In this document: positions 43,946 to 53,103 of the stretch, one piece after another
Numbering within the stretch: the stretch's first letter is position 1
Layout of the letters: each line of letters starts with the position of its first letter
Assembly: GCA_963745665.1 (NCBI GenBank)
Contig: CAVUYE010000001.1
Span: forward strand, 310,001-374,000
Length of the DNA: 64,000 nucleotides
Direction of reading: 5' to 3'
From: Bog-473 sp963745665
GTDB lineage: Bacteria > Actinomycetota > Acidimicrobiia > Acidimicrobiales > RAAP-2
Made by a program: the position numbers and the translations under genes
The notes under the pieces: model-generated
What the model was told of the DNA's origin: nothing
The model's database searches: none
The model's input: the letters and a program-made list of their open reading frames with translations, nothing else

Positions 43946-44212
43946 TTACTTCTTGAGTATGACGTTGTGAACTTCCGTCAGCTCGTCAACCTTGACACCC
44001 GGGACGTTCGGCTTCACATTGTTGTCGAACCAGTTCTGGAAGTCGTCACGGCTCTCCCATATCTCAGACACGTGAAAATCGCCATCTCTCAGGAAGGCCA
44101 CGTGGGCGACGAATCCCGCCGCGGCCAGAAGAGGGGGCGTCAGATGCTCTGACACCTTGTCGTACGCATCCGTCGTCATTCCTGAAACCGACAACCTCGC
44201 CAATACCGACAT
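43946..44212 (-). CDS. Small ferredoxin-like-fold (ABM-type) protein
   Basis: 88 aa. LARLSVSGMTTDAYDKVSEH, GFVAHVAFLRDGDFHVSEIW and ESRDDFQNWFDNNVKP fit the antibiotic-monooxygenase-like dimeric barrel. Such proteins may oxidise or simply bind small aromatics. No catalytic residues can be named. ATG at 44212. Confidence 0.7.
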   Translation of the reverse strand: MSVLARLSVSGMTTDAYDKVSEHLTPPLLAAAGFVAHVAFLRDGDFHVSEIWESRDDFQNWFDNNVKPNVPGVKVDELTEVHNVILKK

Positions 44213-44368
44213 GTTCGCTCCTCAGGATCGTGGATCATGTACTGCGAAAAGGACCCTACTCACATGCACCACCTCATGCACCAGGTCTGTGGCGGTCGCC
44301 GGATGCACATCTAAAGTGCCGACGCGTCTCGTCGCCAAGCTGCCCGCGTATTTGTGCCGACGCGGATG

Positions 44369-44399
44369 CTGCCCACGATCCGGCAGCGTTAGGAGGCAG
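44369..44399 (+). repeat. CBR copy 22
   Basis: Left arm CTGCCCACG, core CCGGCA, spacer GCGTTA, right arm GGAGGCAG; CTGCC/GGCAG pair. It is the copy nearest to the IS110 element. Confidence 0.75.
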
Positions 44400-44767
44400 T
44401 CTGGCGGCTGAAGTGGCTAGGAAGGCCTCGGTGACAGACGGAGTATGGATCGGGCTACGCACGACGCCGTCGGACGGTCCCGGCACCCGGCAGCGAGGAT
44501 TGACGTAGCCCGCTGACGGTCCACCACTGCAGAGGCAGAACTGGTCAGCGTGTGGGTGTGTGCCCGAGCCAGGTCTGACCCAATGCAAGTCCGGCTGACG
44601 TCCCTCGGGACTGTCCTCAAGACGATCCGTCGGCCCGGCTCGGACACTCACCCGACGCCAACCGGTCGGACGGAGTGACCTCATAGGAGCCTGCCTTCAC
44701 AGGCCCTTCGCTGTCCTGTCCATCGTTCCGGCCGTGCGGTGCCACCCACCCCAAGCGAAAGGAACAG
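44400..44767 (+). ncRNA. Candidate IS110 bridge RNA region
   Basis: IS110 elements of the IS621 type carry a bridge RNA between the left end and the transposase. The non-coding 44400-44767 segment has the right position and length. I did not fold it; the assignment rests on element family and location. Confidence 0.25.
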
Positions 44768-45830
44768 ATGACAATGACCACTATCGCGCGCACGATCACC
44801 GGAGGGGTCGACACGCATCTCGACGTCCATGTGGCGGCCGCGCTCGACGAACGAGGAGCGCTGCTAGGGACCGAGAGCTTTGCCACCACGCCCAGGGGGT
44901 ACGAGGCACTTTTGGCCTGGTTGCAAAGCTTCGGGACCCTTGAGCTCATCGGGGTCGAAGGGACCGGCAGCTACGGGGCCGGGCTGACGCGCCACCTGCA
45001 CCGCCGCGGGGTGGCAGTGGTCGAAGTGGATCGGCCCAACCGCCAAAAGCGCCGGCGCCAAGGCAAGTCCGACACCCTTGACGCCGTCTCCGCCGCTCGG
45101 GCCGCCCAAGGTGGAGATGCCAACGGATCGGCCAAGACCAGGACCGGAAACGTCGAGGCCATGCGGGTTTTACGCGTCGCTCGCAGCTCGGCCCGGCGCA
45201 GCCGGACCCAGGCCATCAACCAGATGCGCAGCCTGATCTCGACCGCTCCCGACGAACTGCGCGCCGAACTGCGTGACCTCTCCATCTACAAAGTCCTCGA
45301 ACTGGCCAGCGTGTATCGGCACACCGGAAGGACCGACGTCACGGGTGTCACCAAGCTCACCCTGCGCATGCTGGCCCGCCGGGCCCTCGCCCTCGAAGGG
45401 GAGGTCAAAGAGATCGACCGCATCTTGAAGACCCTTGTGGCCGAGACCGCTCCCGAGCTCAGGGCCATCGACGGGGTGGGCACCGACGTGGCGTCGGCCC
45501 TCTTGGTGGCCGCCGGGGACAACCCCGAGCGCCTGAAGAACGAGGCTACCTTCGCCAAGCTTTGCGGCGTCTCCCCGCTCGACGCCTCGAGCGGCAAGCA
45601 GGAGCGTCATCGTCTCAACCGCGGTGGCGATCGCCAAGCCAACTCCGCCCTGTGGCACATCGTGTTTACCCGCATGGTCAACGACCCGAGGACCAAGCAC
45701 TACATCGAGCGTCGGATGAAGGATGGTCGAACCAAAAAGGAGGCGATCCGCTGCCTCAAGCGCTACGTCGCTCGCGAGGTGTTCGCTGCGCTCCCGAGGT
45801 CAGAACTCGCCCTTGACAACCCATAGGAGC
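44682..45830 (+). mobile_element. IS110-family element (boundaries uncertain)
   Basis: The intact transposase gene defines the element. CATAGGAGC occurs at 44682-44690 and again at 45822-45830 overlapping the stop codon, so these are candidate core repeats, but then the left end would be shorter than usual for an IS110. The true left end may lie up to 300 bp further left, near the CBR at 44369. Confidence 0.5.
44768..45826 (+). CDS. IS110-family transposase (DEDD/RuvC-like, bridge-RNA-guided recombinase family)
   Basis: 352 aa. RuvC-like start GGVDTHLDVHVAAAL, second acidic GVEGTGSYGAGL, and DTLDAVSAARAAQGG; the C-terminal transposase_20 domain has IDGVGTDVASALLVAAGD and the nucleophile region CGVSPLDASSGK. 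No frameshift, so it is likely functional. ATG at 44768 after AAAGGAAC. Confidence 0.92.
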   Translation: MTMTTIARTITGGVDTHLDVHVAAALDERGALLGTESFATTPRGYEALLAWLQSFGTLELIGVEGTGSYGAGLTRHLHRRGVAVVEVDRPNRQKRRRQGKSDTLDAVSAARAAQGGDANGSAKTRTGNVEAMRVLRVARSSARRSRTQAINQMRSLISTAPDELRAELRDLSIYKVLELASVYRHTGRTDVTGVTKLTLRMLARRALALEGEVKEIDRILKTLVAETAPELRAIDGVGTDVASALLVAAGDNPERLKNEATFAKLCGVSPLDASSGKQERHRLNRGGDRQANSALWHIVFTRMVNDPRTKHYIERRMKDGRTKKEAIRCLKRYVAREVFAALPRSELALDNP

Positions 45831-46014
45831 ATCGTTGGGGGACAGCCTCTCGGTGTCTGCGCCGCGTGGGGTGGACTTGTCGACGTGTCGGCGCGTTCCC
45901 CGGTACCCTCGTGGTTTGAGGTCGTGACTGGCGTTGCAAGGTGGAGTCAACCACCGGGGAGCGACCTTCGAGCCGTGCCGAACGCCTGGGCCATTGGAGA
46001 GCAAGGAGCTCAAT

Positions 46015-47514
46015 GTGGCCGTCGGCAGGTTGTTGGAGACATACCTCTCGCGATTCGGGATCTCCACCGAAGGGCTCTCAGTCGAGACGATCGGGTTCGC
46101 CGCCGCTCTTGATGTGGTCGCTCGTCTCGAACCAGGCGTCGCTGAGGCTGTCGTGCAAGAGCTGGGCGACCAGCGCAGTCACCTCAAGCTGATCGCCAGC
46201 GAGAACTTTGCGAGCCCAGCGGTGCTGTTGGCGATGGGCAACTGGCTGAGCGACAAGTACGCCGAGGGCGCGCCCGGTCATCGTCTCTATGCCGGGTGTG
46301 ACAATGTCGACACGGTCGAGTCGCGGACGAACGAACTGGCCTGTGCCCTCTTCGGCGCCGACCACGCGTATTCACAGCCGCACAGTGGGATCGACGCCAA
46401 CCTGGTCGCGTTCTGGGCGGTCCTGTCTCAGCGAGTGGAGTCGCCGGCCCTGCAACGCCTCGCGGCACGCCACGTGAACGATCTGTCCGATGAGGACTGG
46501 GAGATGGTGCGCCAGCAGCTCGGCAACCAAAGGTTGCTGGGGATGTCGCTCCAAGCGGGCGGTCACCTTACCCACGGCTTCCGTCCCAACATCTCCGGGA
46601 AGCTCTTCCGCCACCGTTCCTACAGCGTCGACCCCGACACCTTCCTGTTGGACTACGACGTGGTCCGGCAGCGGGCGCACGAAGAACGGCCGTTGATTCT
46701 CATCGCCGGCTATAGCTCCTACCCCCGGCTCGTGAACTTCCGTGTGCTACGAGAAATCGCGGACGAGGTCGGCGCAACGTTCATGGTCGACATGGCGCAC
46801 TTCGCCGGCCTAGTCGCCGGCAAGGTGCTCACCGGTGACTACGACCCAGTCCCTCACGCCCACATCGTGACCACTACGACGCATAAGACGCTGCGCGGTC
46901 CACGCGGCGGGATGGTGCTCTGCCAGGGAGACCTCGCCGAGTTCGTCGACCGCGGCTGTCCGCTGGTACTCGGTGGTCCACTTCCGCATGTCATGGCCGC
47001 CAAGGCCGTAGCCCTATCTGAGGCGGCGCAGCCGTCGTTTCGCCAGTACGCAGAAGCAGTAGTCGACAACGCGCGGGCGCTCGCACAGGGTCTGGTCGCT
47101 TGTGGCATTCCTGTGGTGACCGGCGGAACAGACAACCACCTCGTACTCGTCGATGTCCGCAGGTTCGGGCTCAACGGGCGCCAAGCAGAGGCGGCGTTGC
47201 GAGCCGCTGGCATTACCTTGAACCGCAACGTCGTACCCAACGAGACGAACGGGTACTGGTATACGAGCGGCCTGCGACTGGGCACACCCGCCGTCACTAC
47301 GCTCGGCATGGGTGCCAACGAGATGGACGAAATTGCCGAGGTTGTCGCCGCTGTTCTCCGTGCCACCTCCGCCGGCGTCGTGACATCCGGACCAAGCAAG
47401 GGCAAACCCTCGCTCGTGCAGTTCCGCCTCGAGGAGCGCATCGCCCACACCGCACGCTCGAAGGTTGCTGACCTGCTGACACGACACCCGCTCTATCCAG
47501 AAATTGCGCTGTGA
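46015..47514 (+). CDS. glyA: Serine (glycine) hydroxymethyltransferase, long form
   Basis: 499 aa PLP enzyme that interconverts serine and glycine with tetrahydrofolate. PLP lysine in VTTTTHKTLRGPRGGM; LKLIASENFASPAVLLAMGN; YAEGAPGHRLYAGCDNVD; Asp and His in VDMAHFAGLVAGKVL. An insert of about 80 residues after the substrate helix (QRLAARHVNDLSDEDWEMVR) marks the longer subgroup found in some actinobacteria and chlamydiae. GTG at 46015 follows AAGGAG. It is the largest housekeeping-type gene inside the island and may duplicate a chromosomal copy. Confidence 0.85.
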   Translation: MAVGRLLETYLSRFGISTEGLSVETIGFAAALDVVARLEPGVAEAVVQELGDQRSHLKLIASENFASPAVLLAMGNWLSDKYAEGAPGHRLYAGCDNVDTVESRTNELACALFGADHAYSQPHSGIDANLVAFWAVLSQRVESPALQRLAARHVNDLSDEDWEMVRQQLGNQRLLGMSLQAGGHLTHGFRPNISGKLFRHRSYSVDPDTFLLDYDVVRQRAHEERPLILIAGYSSYPRLVNFRVLREIADEVGATFMVDMAHFAGLVAGKVLTGDYDPVPHAHIVTTTTHKTLRGPRGGMVLCQGDLAEFVDRGCPLVLGGPLPHVMAAKAVALSEAAQPSFRQYAEAVVDNARALAQGLVACGIPVVTGGTDNHLVLVDVRRFGLNGRQAEAALRAAGITLNRNVVPNETNGYWYTSGLRLGTPAVTTLGMGANEMDEIAEVVAAVLRATSAGVVTSGPSKGKPSLVQFRLEERIAHTARSKVADLLTRHPLYPEIAL

Positions 47515-47561
47515 CCTCCGACAGGTGCAACCACTCTGGTCCGCCCCAGAAGTGCCTGAAC

Positions 47562-47589
47562 TGTCCCACCTTCCCGGCGTACTGGGACA
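47562..47589 (+). repeat. CBR copy 23
   Basis: TGTCCCA and TGGGACA are a perfect 7-bp inverted repeat around CCTTCCCGGCGTAC; 48 bp after the glyA stop. This is the best single copy. Confidence 0.9.
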
Positions 47590-47736
47590 CTTCGGAAGCG
47601 GGCTACCGGTGCTCAACTCGGATCTGTCAGTTTCGGGCCGGTCGATGTTGTCATCTTCATCGTGGTCTCTTGGTGGCCCAGGTGACTTGGGTTAGGGCAA
47701 CGTATTTGGAGTCTTAAGAGTTGGCTGTAGCGACGG

Positions 47737-48978
47737 TTAGGACGATGTGATTGTGACCTTGAGCATCCGGTGGGTGACGTCGGGAGGGACTCCGGAGGCG
47801 CTTCCTTGTGCATTGATCTTTTCGACAACGCTCATCCCCGAGGTGACATGACCGAACAGCGAGTACGAACTCGGTAGCGATTCGCCCTCCGCGCCGGCGA
47901 CGATAAACCACTGGCTGCCGCCGCTATGCGGTTGGCCGGTGTTGGCCATAGCCACGGATCCGAGCGGGTACTGGTCGGCAGGATTCGCTGCTTTCGCGGG
48001 CAGCTCGTCGGGGATGGTGTACCCCGGGCCGCCGCTCCCCGTCCCGGTAGGGTCCCCTGTTTGATCCACGAATCCCGGGATGACCCGATGGAAGATCACG
48101 CAGTCGAAAAAATGGTGCTGAGCCAGAAAGACGAAGCTGTTGACGGTTTGGGGTGCATCCTTTGCATCAAGCGCAATAACGAACGTCCCCACATCGGTTT
48201 TTACCGTGGCGGAATATGCCTTAGCGGCGTCAATGATCGTGGCCGGTGCGGTGCTCCACTTCGGCTTCTGCAGCGCCGTTGCGGGATTCTTTGGACAGCC
48301 GGCAGCCACCGAAGCTGCGTTTGCGGCTGCCTGAGCCTTCTCCTGGGCTGCCGAACCGCCGGTCCCCGAGGAGACCGTTACATTCGTGAATCTCGAGTTC
48401 TGTTGTGCCGCTGCGGTCGCCAGCACCTGTTTGTCGTGCGCGGTAAGTGGAATCGGTGTTCCCGTGGTGGTACTCGTCGTCGAACTCGATGACAGGCCCA
48501 AGGACAGGGCCGTGAACTCGAATGCAGCGCCGCGGTGCCAGGCGATGATGTAGGTCGAATCTGAGCTCACCCGCTCGACGGCTTTTGTTCCGAGACTCTT
48601 CGGAGGGTTGAGTCCCGCTTGCGCCTTGTCGTTGGATCCAAGATTTTTCAAGAGCGCTTCCGCATCTACTGTTGATTCACAGTAGAGCACTTCAGACTCC
48701 AAACCGAGCTTTCCGGATGCACTCGCCAATTCCTCTCGGGCTCCATCGGGACACCCGGTGACGCCGGTGTTCGTTGAGGTGGTGGGAGCGCTGACGACCT
48801 CCGTGAATCCCGCCTGCTTAGCCGCGGATACAGGAACGAGCGAGCTGGTCAATGGCTTCGAAGCTAAGGACGTGGCCGCGGCCGCGGGCACCGCGACTAT
48901 GGACCCTGCCACCGCAACAACGGTTGCGAGAATGCTGCCCGCGACGACGAGATTCGGAGTCGGCTTTCTCACTAACAC
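47737..48978 (-). CDS. Secreted cyclophilin-type peptidyl-prolyl isomerase
   Basis: 413 aa. Signal peptide at about residues 8-35 (VVAGSILATVVAVAGSIVAV). An N-terminal region of about 200 residues (two cysteines, VTGCPDGARE and VLYCESTVD) has no known fold. The C-terminal cyclophilin domain is clear: TVNSFVFLAQHHFFDCVIFH, RVIPGFVDQTGDPTGTGSGG, GSVAMANTGQPHSGGSQWFI and LFGHVTSGMSVV. It may fold exported proteins. ATG at 48978. Confidence 0.88.
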   Translation of the reverse strand: MLVRKPTPNLVVAGSILATVVAVAGSIVAVPAAAATSLASKPLTSSLVPVSAAKQAGFTEVVSAPTTSTNTGVTGCPDGAREELASASGKLGLESEVLYCESTVDAEALLKNLGSNDKAQAGLNPPKSLGTKAVERVSSDSTYIIAWHRGAAFEFTALSLGLSSSSTTSTTTGTPIPLTAHDKQVLATAAAQQNSRFTNVTVSSGTGGSAAQEKAQAAANAASVAAGCPKNPATALQKPKWSTAPATIIDAAKAYSATVKTDVGTFVIALDAKDAPQTVNSFVFLAQHHFFDCVIFHRVIPGFVDQTGDPTGTGSGGPGYTIPDELPAKAANPADQYPLGSVAMANTGQPHSGGSQWFIVAGAEGESLPSSYSLFGHVTSGMSVVEKINAQGSASGVPPDVTHRMLKVTITSS

Positions 48979-49578
48979 ACGTCTTTCTCTAGGGAGAGGG
49001 CTCCCGAGCCCAATCGGCCTAGAGGCGATTCAGTTCGGATGCCGGCTGGCTTCGGGCAGGAAGATAGCCGAACTGCGAGGTATTGATGGCGCGCCGGAAG
49101 CGTTCGTGAGATCGTGCGATGAGGCACCTGGGACGCTTGTGAGGCGCCCCTCTTCCTGACCGGGAAACGACTTGTGATCATCTGGAAGCGAGAGCCGATG
49201 CCGATTTTCACCACCGTCTTGCCGATGAAGCGGCTGCGTAGGTATCGGCTCCGGGGTTTCCACACCTATCCTCGCAAATTCAACCGACGGCGGGCTGGAC
49301 TGGACAACGAAGAACGAGACCTCCAACGTTAAACTGAACGCGATCACTTGCATCTCAGCTTCCCGGTGTTTGATTGTCGGATCAAACAGACCGTTCGGCG
49401 GTGCAGCCTTCAGGTACGCCCCATGAGGTGTCCCACCGATCCGGCGTGCTGAGCGACTGAAAGCCGCGGTCGATGAATATATGGGACACTCCCGGTTTCC
49501 GGAGAGGGGCGAGACCAACTCGACTCATCACGACGACGGATCCATCCTGATTGTCATGAGAAGACAATCCCTATGCGC
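48979..49578. other. Intergenic stretch with a CBR
   Basis: About 600 bp. The only strong element is the CBR at 49428-49457; a CBR-like string TCCCGGTTTCCGGAGAGGGG follows near 49493. A minus-strand open frame at 49030-49518 has poor protein character. No gene is supported. Confidence 0.5.
49428..49457 (+). repeat. CBR copy 24
   Basis: Left arm GTGTCCCACC, core CCGGCG, right part TGCTGAGCGAC; the right arm is decayed. Confidence 0.7.
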
Positions 49579-51741
49579 TCAGCCCCCGGGCGCCGCGCGG
49601 AGTTGGACGGTGACACTCTTCGTGGCTGGTGACAATGTCACGGTCCCGGTCCCTTGGTCGATCCGGCCGGCCGAGGTGGTCTCGATGTTGTCGATGAACT
49701 GCGGCAGCTGGAAGAGCACCGGGCCTGCAGGTGGCTGGCCGCGCAGCGTGAGCGATACCGACTGGCCTCTCGACGAAATCTTGAGGCTCAGCCTCCGGCC
49801 ATCGGTTGTCGGGAAGTTCGTCACCGACATGGACCGGTCATTGCCGAGCCACTGGGGGGCGACCCCCCGGCCCACGACGAGGGCACCGTCGGTGCGCACG
49901 GCCACGAGCGAAGCAAGAAGCACGCCGTTGGCCTGCGACATTCCCCAGGCGTGCGGGGAGGCGCCCTGACCGGTCGCCGGGTGAAGTCCGAGCCACGGGT
50001 TTTGGGTCGAGGGGGCAGACGAGCTCTCCCACCATGAGTATGGGCCGCTCTGGCTGTGAGTGATCATGAACTCGTAGCTCAAGATCCCCTGGTCCCGGTG
50101 ACGCTGGCTGGCAAGGCCGGCCGTCCCGTAGCCGGCGTTGTACGCCGTCGAGTAGTAGTCGCCGGGGAATCCACCAAAGGTGTTGGGTGGGAGTTTGCCC
50201 TTGAGGCGGCCGAAGCCGTAGTCGTAGGTGGCGTCGATCATGGTCGCGCCCGGGCCATTGACCGGCGCTCCGAAGAGCGACGCCTCCCAGGCCCAGGCAC
50301 CGAGCGGGGACATCCAGTTGGCGTCCTTGGGATCCTTGCACCGATTGGCCGTGTTGGGTCGGAAGATCGAGCAGGGGACGTAGTCGAGGTGGTAACGGGC
50401 GATGGTCGCGTCCAGAGCCTTGTCAGTGGCCGAGAGCAGGCTGGCGTACTGCTCGGTCGCCCAGGCCGCTTCGCTGGCGTCCCCCACGCGCTGGGCAAGG
50501 TAGCGGTACGCGGCGAGGCCGATGAGAGCCGAGTAGTCATCGGTCGTCCAATAGCCCTGCGTGTCGATGTCGTTGGTGGCCGCCATGATCCCCGTGGGGC
50601 TTGTCCTCCCGGCGGCGATCGCGTGGGCGGTGTCCTCGATGCTGGGCTGCGCAGCACCGAGTGGTCCCTCCGTGTCGAAGTTCTGCTTCACGAAGGCCAG
50701 GTCTCCGGTCTTCATCAGGTAGATGGCCCATGGCACCGAATACGTCCAGACCCCGTCATCGTAGAAGCCCTCGCCCGGTTGTTCCATGGCGTTGCGCGCC
50801 TCGAGGAGGAGCGCGTCGGCGTCGGTGAAGTAGCCCTGGTTGAAGAGGTTGGACAAGATGCCGATGACATCGTGGTTGAACTCGGCCTCGTAGCCGTTGA
50901 CCCCGTCGTCCAGGTCGTCGCCACTCCGGGCGATCTGGGTGTAGATGAACCCGCTGCGGTAGGCATCGTCGAGGGACCGATCGGGAACACTGATCCCGGT
51001 GATGGCGGCCAGCTGTTCGTTCCAGAAGCTGGCCATGTGCGCGAAGTGCTGGTCGAACGTGCCGGCACCGGCCAGCGCGGCCGCGCTCGGCCACGGGTAG
51101 GTTGCCCCGAAGCGGTCCGAGGCGATTACGTAGTCGTGGTCGACCGAGGTGTGGGGGGCCACCGCATCGGGCGCGGCATCGAGTGGCACCAGTCCGGGTG
51201 AAGGCTGGGGGTCCGCCTCGATCACATGGTCTGTCGGATTCGTTACGGTAACCCGGCTGTAGACGGCGACAAAGGCGTCGCCACCCGATACCACCTCGTC
51301 GCAGAACTCGGTGATGGAGACCTTGGCACCGTCCCGACTGAACGATGTGATCTGAGCCGGGAGGTAGCCGTCGGCATCGGTCCAGGTGGTCGGGCCGCCG
51401 TCGTAGATACCGAAGCCGTAGTTCGTGCCGAAGCCGATGGCGTCGTTCTTGAGGAGGGTGTCCTGGATGTAGAAGACCCCGCCGAGGCAGGTGACGACGC
51501 CCTGGTGATTGCCCTCCCAGCCGATCTCCGACGCGGTGCCGTCGATGCCGGTGTAGTCGGCATCGGCGGGTCGGATGCTCAGGGCGCAGTCGTACTTGCT
51601 CGCCGGTCCGCTGGAGGGCGTGGGGGTAGACGTGCCAGTCGCGGGCGCTGCCGTCGCAGGCGGCTCCGGCGCCAATACGGCGAGCACGCCCACCGCCACC
51701 ACGAGTGCCACCGCTGCCGCCACCTTTATTCCCCCGAACAT
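49579..51741 (-). CDS. Secreted six-hairpin glycosidase-like protein
   Basis: 720 aa. Signal peptide VAAAVALVVAVGVLAVLAP, then an Ala/Pro/Thr linker. The body carries alternating aromatic-rich helices of an (alpha/alpha)6 barrel (GH15/GH63-like): GFIYTQIARSGDDLDD, LLEARNAMEQPGEGFYDDGV, WAIYLMKTGDLAFVKQNFD, ATNDIDTQGYWTTDDYSALI, GAWAWEASLFG, GILSYEFMITHSQSGPYSW. Likely acts on extracellular glycans. Catalytic acids are not certain. ATG at 51741. Confidence 0.7.
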   Translation of the reverse strand: MFGGIKVAAAVALVVAVGVLAVLAPEPPATAAPATGTSTPTPSSGPASKYDCALSIRPADADYTGIDGTASEIGWEGNHQGVVTCLGGVFYIQDTLLKNDAIGFGTNYGFGIYDGGPTTWTDADGYLPAQITSFSRDGAKVSITEFCDEVVSGGDAFVAVYSRVTVTNPTDHVIEADPQPSPGLVPLDAAPDAVAPHTSVDHDYVIASDRFGATYPWPSAAALAGAGTFDQHFAHMASFWNEQLAAITGISVPDRSLDDAYRSGFIYTQIARSGDDLDDGVNGYEAEFNHDVIGILSNLFNQGYFTDADALLLEARNAMEQPGEGFYDDGVWTYSVPWAIYLMKTGDLAFVKQNFDTEGPLGAAQPSIEDTAHAIAAGRTSPTGIMAATNDIDTQGYWTTDDYSALIGLAAYRYLAQRVGDASEAAWATEQYASLLSATDKALDATIARYHLDYVPCSIFRPNTANRCKDPKDANWMSPLGAWAWEASLFGAPVNGPGATMIDATYDYGFGRLKGKLPPNTFGGFPGDYYSTAYNAGYGTAGLASQRHRDQGILSYEFMITHSQSGPYSWWESSSAPSTQNPWLGLHPATGQGASPHAWGMSQANGVLLASLVAVRTDGALVVGRGVAPQWLGNDRSMSVTNFPTTDGRRLSLKISSRGQSVSLTLRGQPPAGPVLFQLPQFIDNIETTSAGRIDQGTGTVTLSPATKSVTVQLRAAPGG

Positions 51742-51822
51742 GGCTGTAACTCTGGCATGCCGCGCCGCGCCGGCAGCACCGCAAGGCGAATCCGCACTCA
51801 TTCAAGAAGGCCGTTGAACTGT

Positions 51823-51852
51823 CGTGCCGATGTCCCGGCGACCGGGGGTCAC
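51823..51852 (+). repeat. CBR copy 25
   Basis: Left GTGCCGATGTCC, core CCGGCG, spacer ACC, right GGGGGTCAC, between the glycosidase and VOC genes. Confidence 0.7.
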
Positions 51853-51999
51853 TCCAGCTCCCTTCGGACGATCCCTTGCAGGACGCAGCTGGATATGCCA
51901 CACCCATCCGACACGTCGCGGTCAGGGTCGAGACAATCGCCACAGAGAGCTGAGGCATATGATCAGAAGGAGTGCTGGGCAAACGCAGGGAGGGTGCCG

Positions 52000-52419
52000 A
52001 TGGCTGCTCCGAAGCTCCAGGTGACGGGCATCAACCACGTGGTGCTTCACGTCACCGATATGGAGCGATCGAAGAGTTTCTATATCGACATACTTGGCTT
52101 CGAGGACCGCAACATCTCCGGCGGGCCGCCCAACATGAAGGCCGGCTTCCTGCAATGTGGCATGCAAGGCCTTGACCTGTTCGAGGTTCCCAGTGATGCC
52201 CACGGCGGACAGGAGATGAACCACATGGCGCTGAACGTGACGGCCGATGACCTCGACCAGCTCGTTGGCCGCCTCTCCGAGGCTGGCGTCGATGCGTCCG
52301 AGCGTACCCCGCGCAACTCGGTGTTCATATCCGACCCGGACGGCCACCGCCTCGAAATGTTGCCTCACACCGCCAGCGAACGGGCCCGCGAGCGCCAAGG
52401 GACCGGCGCCACCGCATAG
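52000..52419 (+). CDS. VOC (glyoxalase/bleomycin-resistance/extradiol dioxygenase) family protein
   Basis: 139 aa. INHVVLHVTDMERSKSFYID opens the first betaalphabetabetabeta module with a His ligand; QEMNHMALNVTADDLDQLVG opens the second; SDPDGHRLEMLPHT carries the last Glu. Typical metal-binding VOC enzyme; lyase, dioxygenase or resistance roles are all possible. ATG at 52000. Confidence 0.9.
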   Translation: MAAPKLQVTGINHVVLHVTDMERSKSFYIDILGFEDRNISGGPPNMKAGFLQCGMQGLDLFEVPSDAHGGQEMNHMALNVTADDLDQLVGRLSEAGVDASERTPRNSVFISDPDGHRLEMLPHTASERARERQGTGATA

Positions 52420-52440
52420 CTGCCTCAAACGGGCTCGTGA

Positions 52441-52468
52441 TCTCCTAGAACCGGCGGATGGGGACACC
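52441..52468 (+). repeat. CBR copy 26
   Basis: Left TCTCCTAGA, core CCGGCG, spacer GAT, right GGGGACACC; 22 bp after the VOC stop. Confidence 0.75.
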
Positions 52469-52548
52469 TTCCCGGGCAGTGGATCACCCGTATAACCAGC
52501 GTACAGGGGAAGGGTGAACTGCTCTGATGAGAGGTACGATTTCCAGAA

Positions 52549-52713
52549 GTGGAGGCCAATCCGAAGGGCTACAACTTTCCGATCCATGTCACGAAGGGCC
52601 ACGAGCACGAGGCCACAGAGGCTCAACGGCGTAGGAAGCCGAGCCGGGTTGGCAAGCTTGTCCTGAGGGTACTCGGCTTCAAGGGCGAAGTCGGCTCCGA
52701 CTTCGTCGAATAG
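52549..52713 (+). CDS. Small basic protein, 54 aa
   Basis: GTG at 52549: EANPKGYNFPIHVTKGHEHE, then a basic RRRKPSRVGKLVLRVLGF and an acidic end VGSDFVE. The stop at 52713 is 24 bp before a CBR, the usual spacing. Coding character is good for so short a frame. No family recognised. Confidence 0.5.
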   Translation: MEANPKGYNFPIHVTKGHEHEATEAQRRRKPSRVGKLVLRVLGFKGEVGSDFVE

Positions 52714-52736
52714 TGATCATCGCTTCTCCCCCGTCG

Positions 52737-52761
52737 GTCCGCCCTCGGCGTTGTGGGGCAT
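52737..52761 (+). repeat. CBR copy 27
   Basis: GTCCGCCCTCGGCGTTG then TGGGGCAT; core CTCGGCG. Confidence 0.6.
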
Positions 52762-52807
52762 CCCTTCTGCCATGCAAGGCTCAAGGGATGAAGGCTGCTC
52801 CAATCAC

Positions 52808-52939
52808 ATGATCGGGATCGGAGCCGTTGGATTCCTGATACTGGTTGGAGTCGTTAGTACGGCGTGCCATAGACGGTCGCAGAAACCAGCACAAGGGACC
52901 GGATCCTCCGTACCCGCCGATTCCCAAATAGAGAGGTAG
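52808..52939 (+). CDS. Very small putative lipoprotein, 43 aa
   Basis: ATG at 52808: hydrophobic GAVGFLILVGVVSTAC, a lipobox-like STAC, then a polar tail QKPAQGTGSSVPADSQ. It sits between two CBRs. Possibly a membrane-attached peptide; function unknown. Confidence 0.45.
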   Translation: MIGIGAVGFLILVGVVSTACHRRSQKPAQGTGSSVPADSQIER

Positions 52940-53025
52940 CTGGCCAACCGATCCGCCTCGTTGCAGGACAGGAAGTGACACAGCTGACGTACGAGCCGAT
53001 TCGTGGTGTCCCATGGCGCCGCAGG

Positions 53026-53056
53026 GTGCGCACAGGTCCGGCAATGTACGGGGGCA
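53026..53056 (+). repeat. CBR copy 28
   Basis: Left GTGCGCACAGG, core CCGGCA, spacer ATGTAC, right GGGGGCA; 48 bp before the globin start. A further GTGTCCCA lies 20 bp upstream. Confidence 0.7.
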
Positions 53057-53103
53057 TTCCTTGAGGGGCTCTAAGGCGTGACACCTCCGGGTACTCTCGT
53101 TTG

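Larger units (their letters stand above)
44213..44767. other. Non-coding stretch upstream of the IS110 transposase
   Basis: About 555 bp without a supportable gene. It contains a CBR at 44369-44399 and then the left part of the IS110 element. In IS110-group elements the stretch before the transposase encodes a structured guide (bridge) RNA, so 44400-44767 is a candidate for one. Confidence 0.5.

Noticed and set aside
49030..49518. 162-aa minus-strand frame
   Set aside because: Composition is not protein-like and the frame crosses a CBR.
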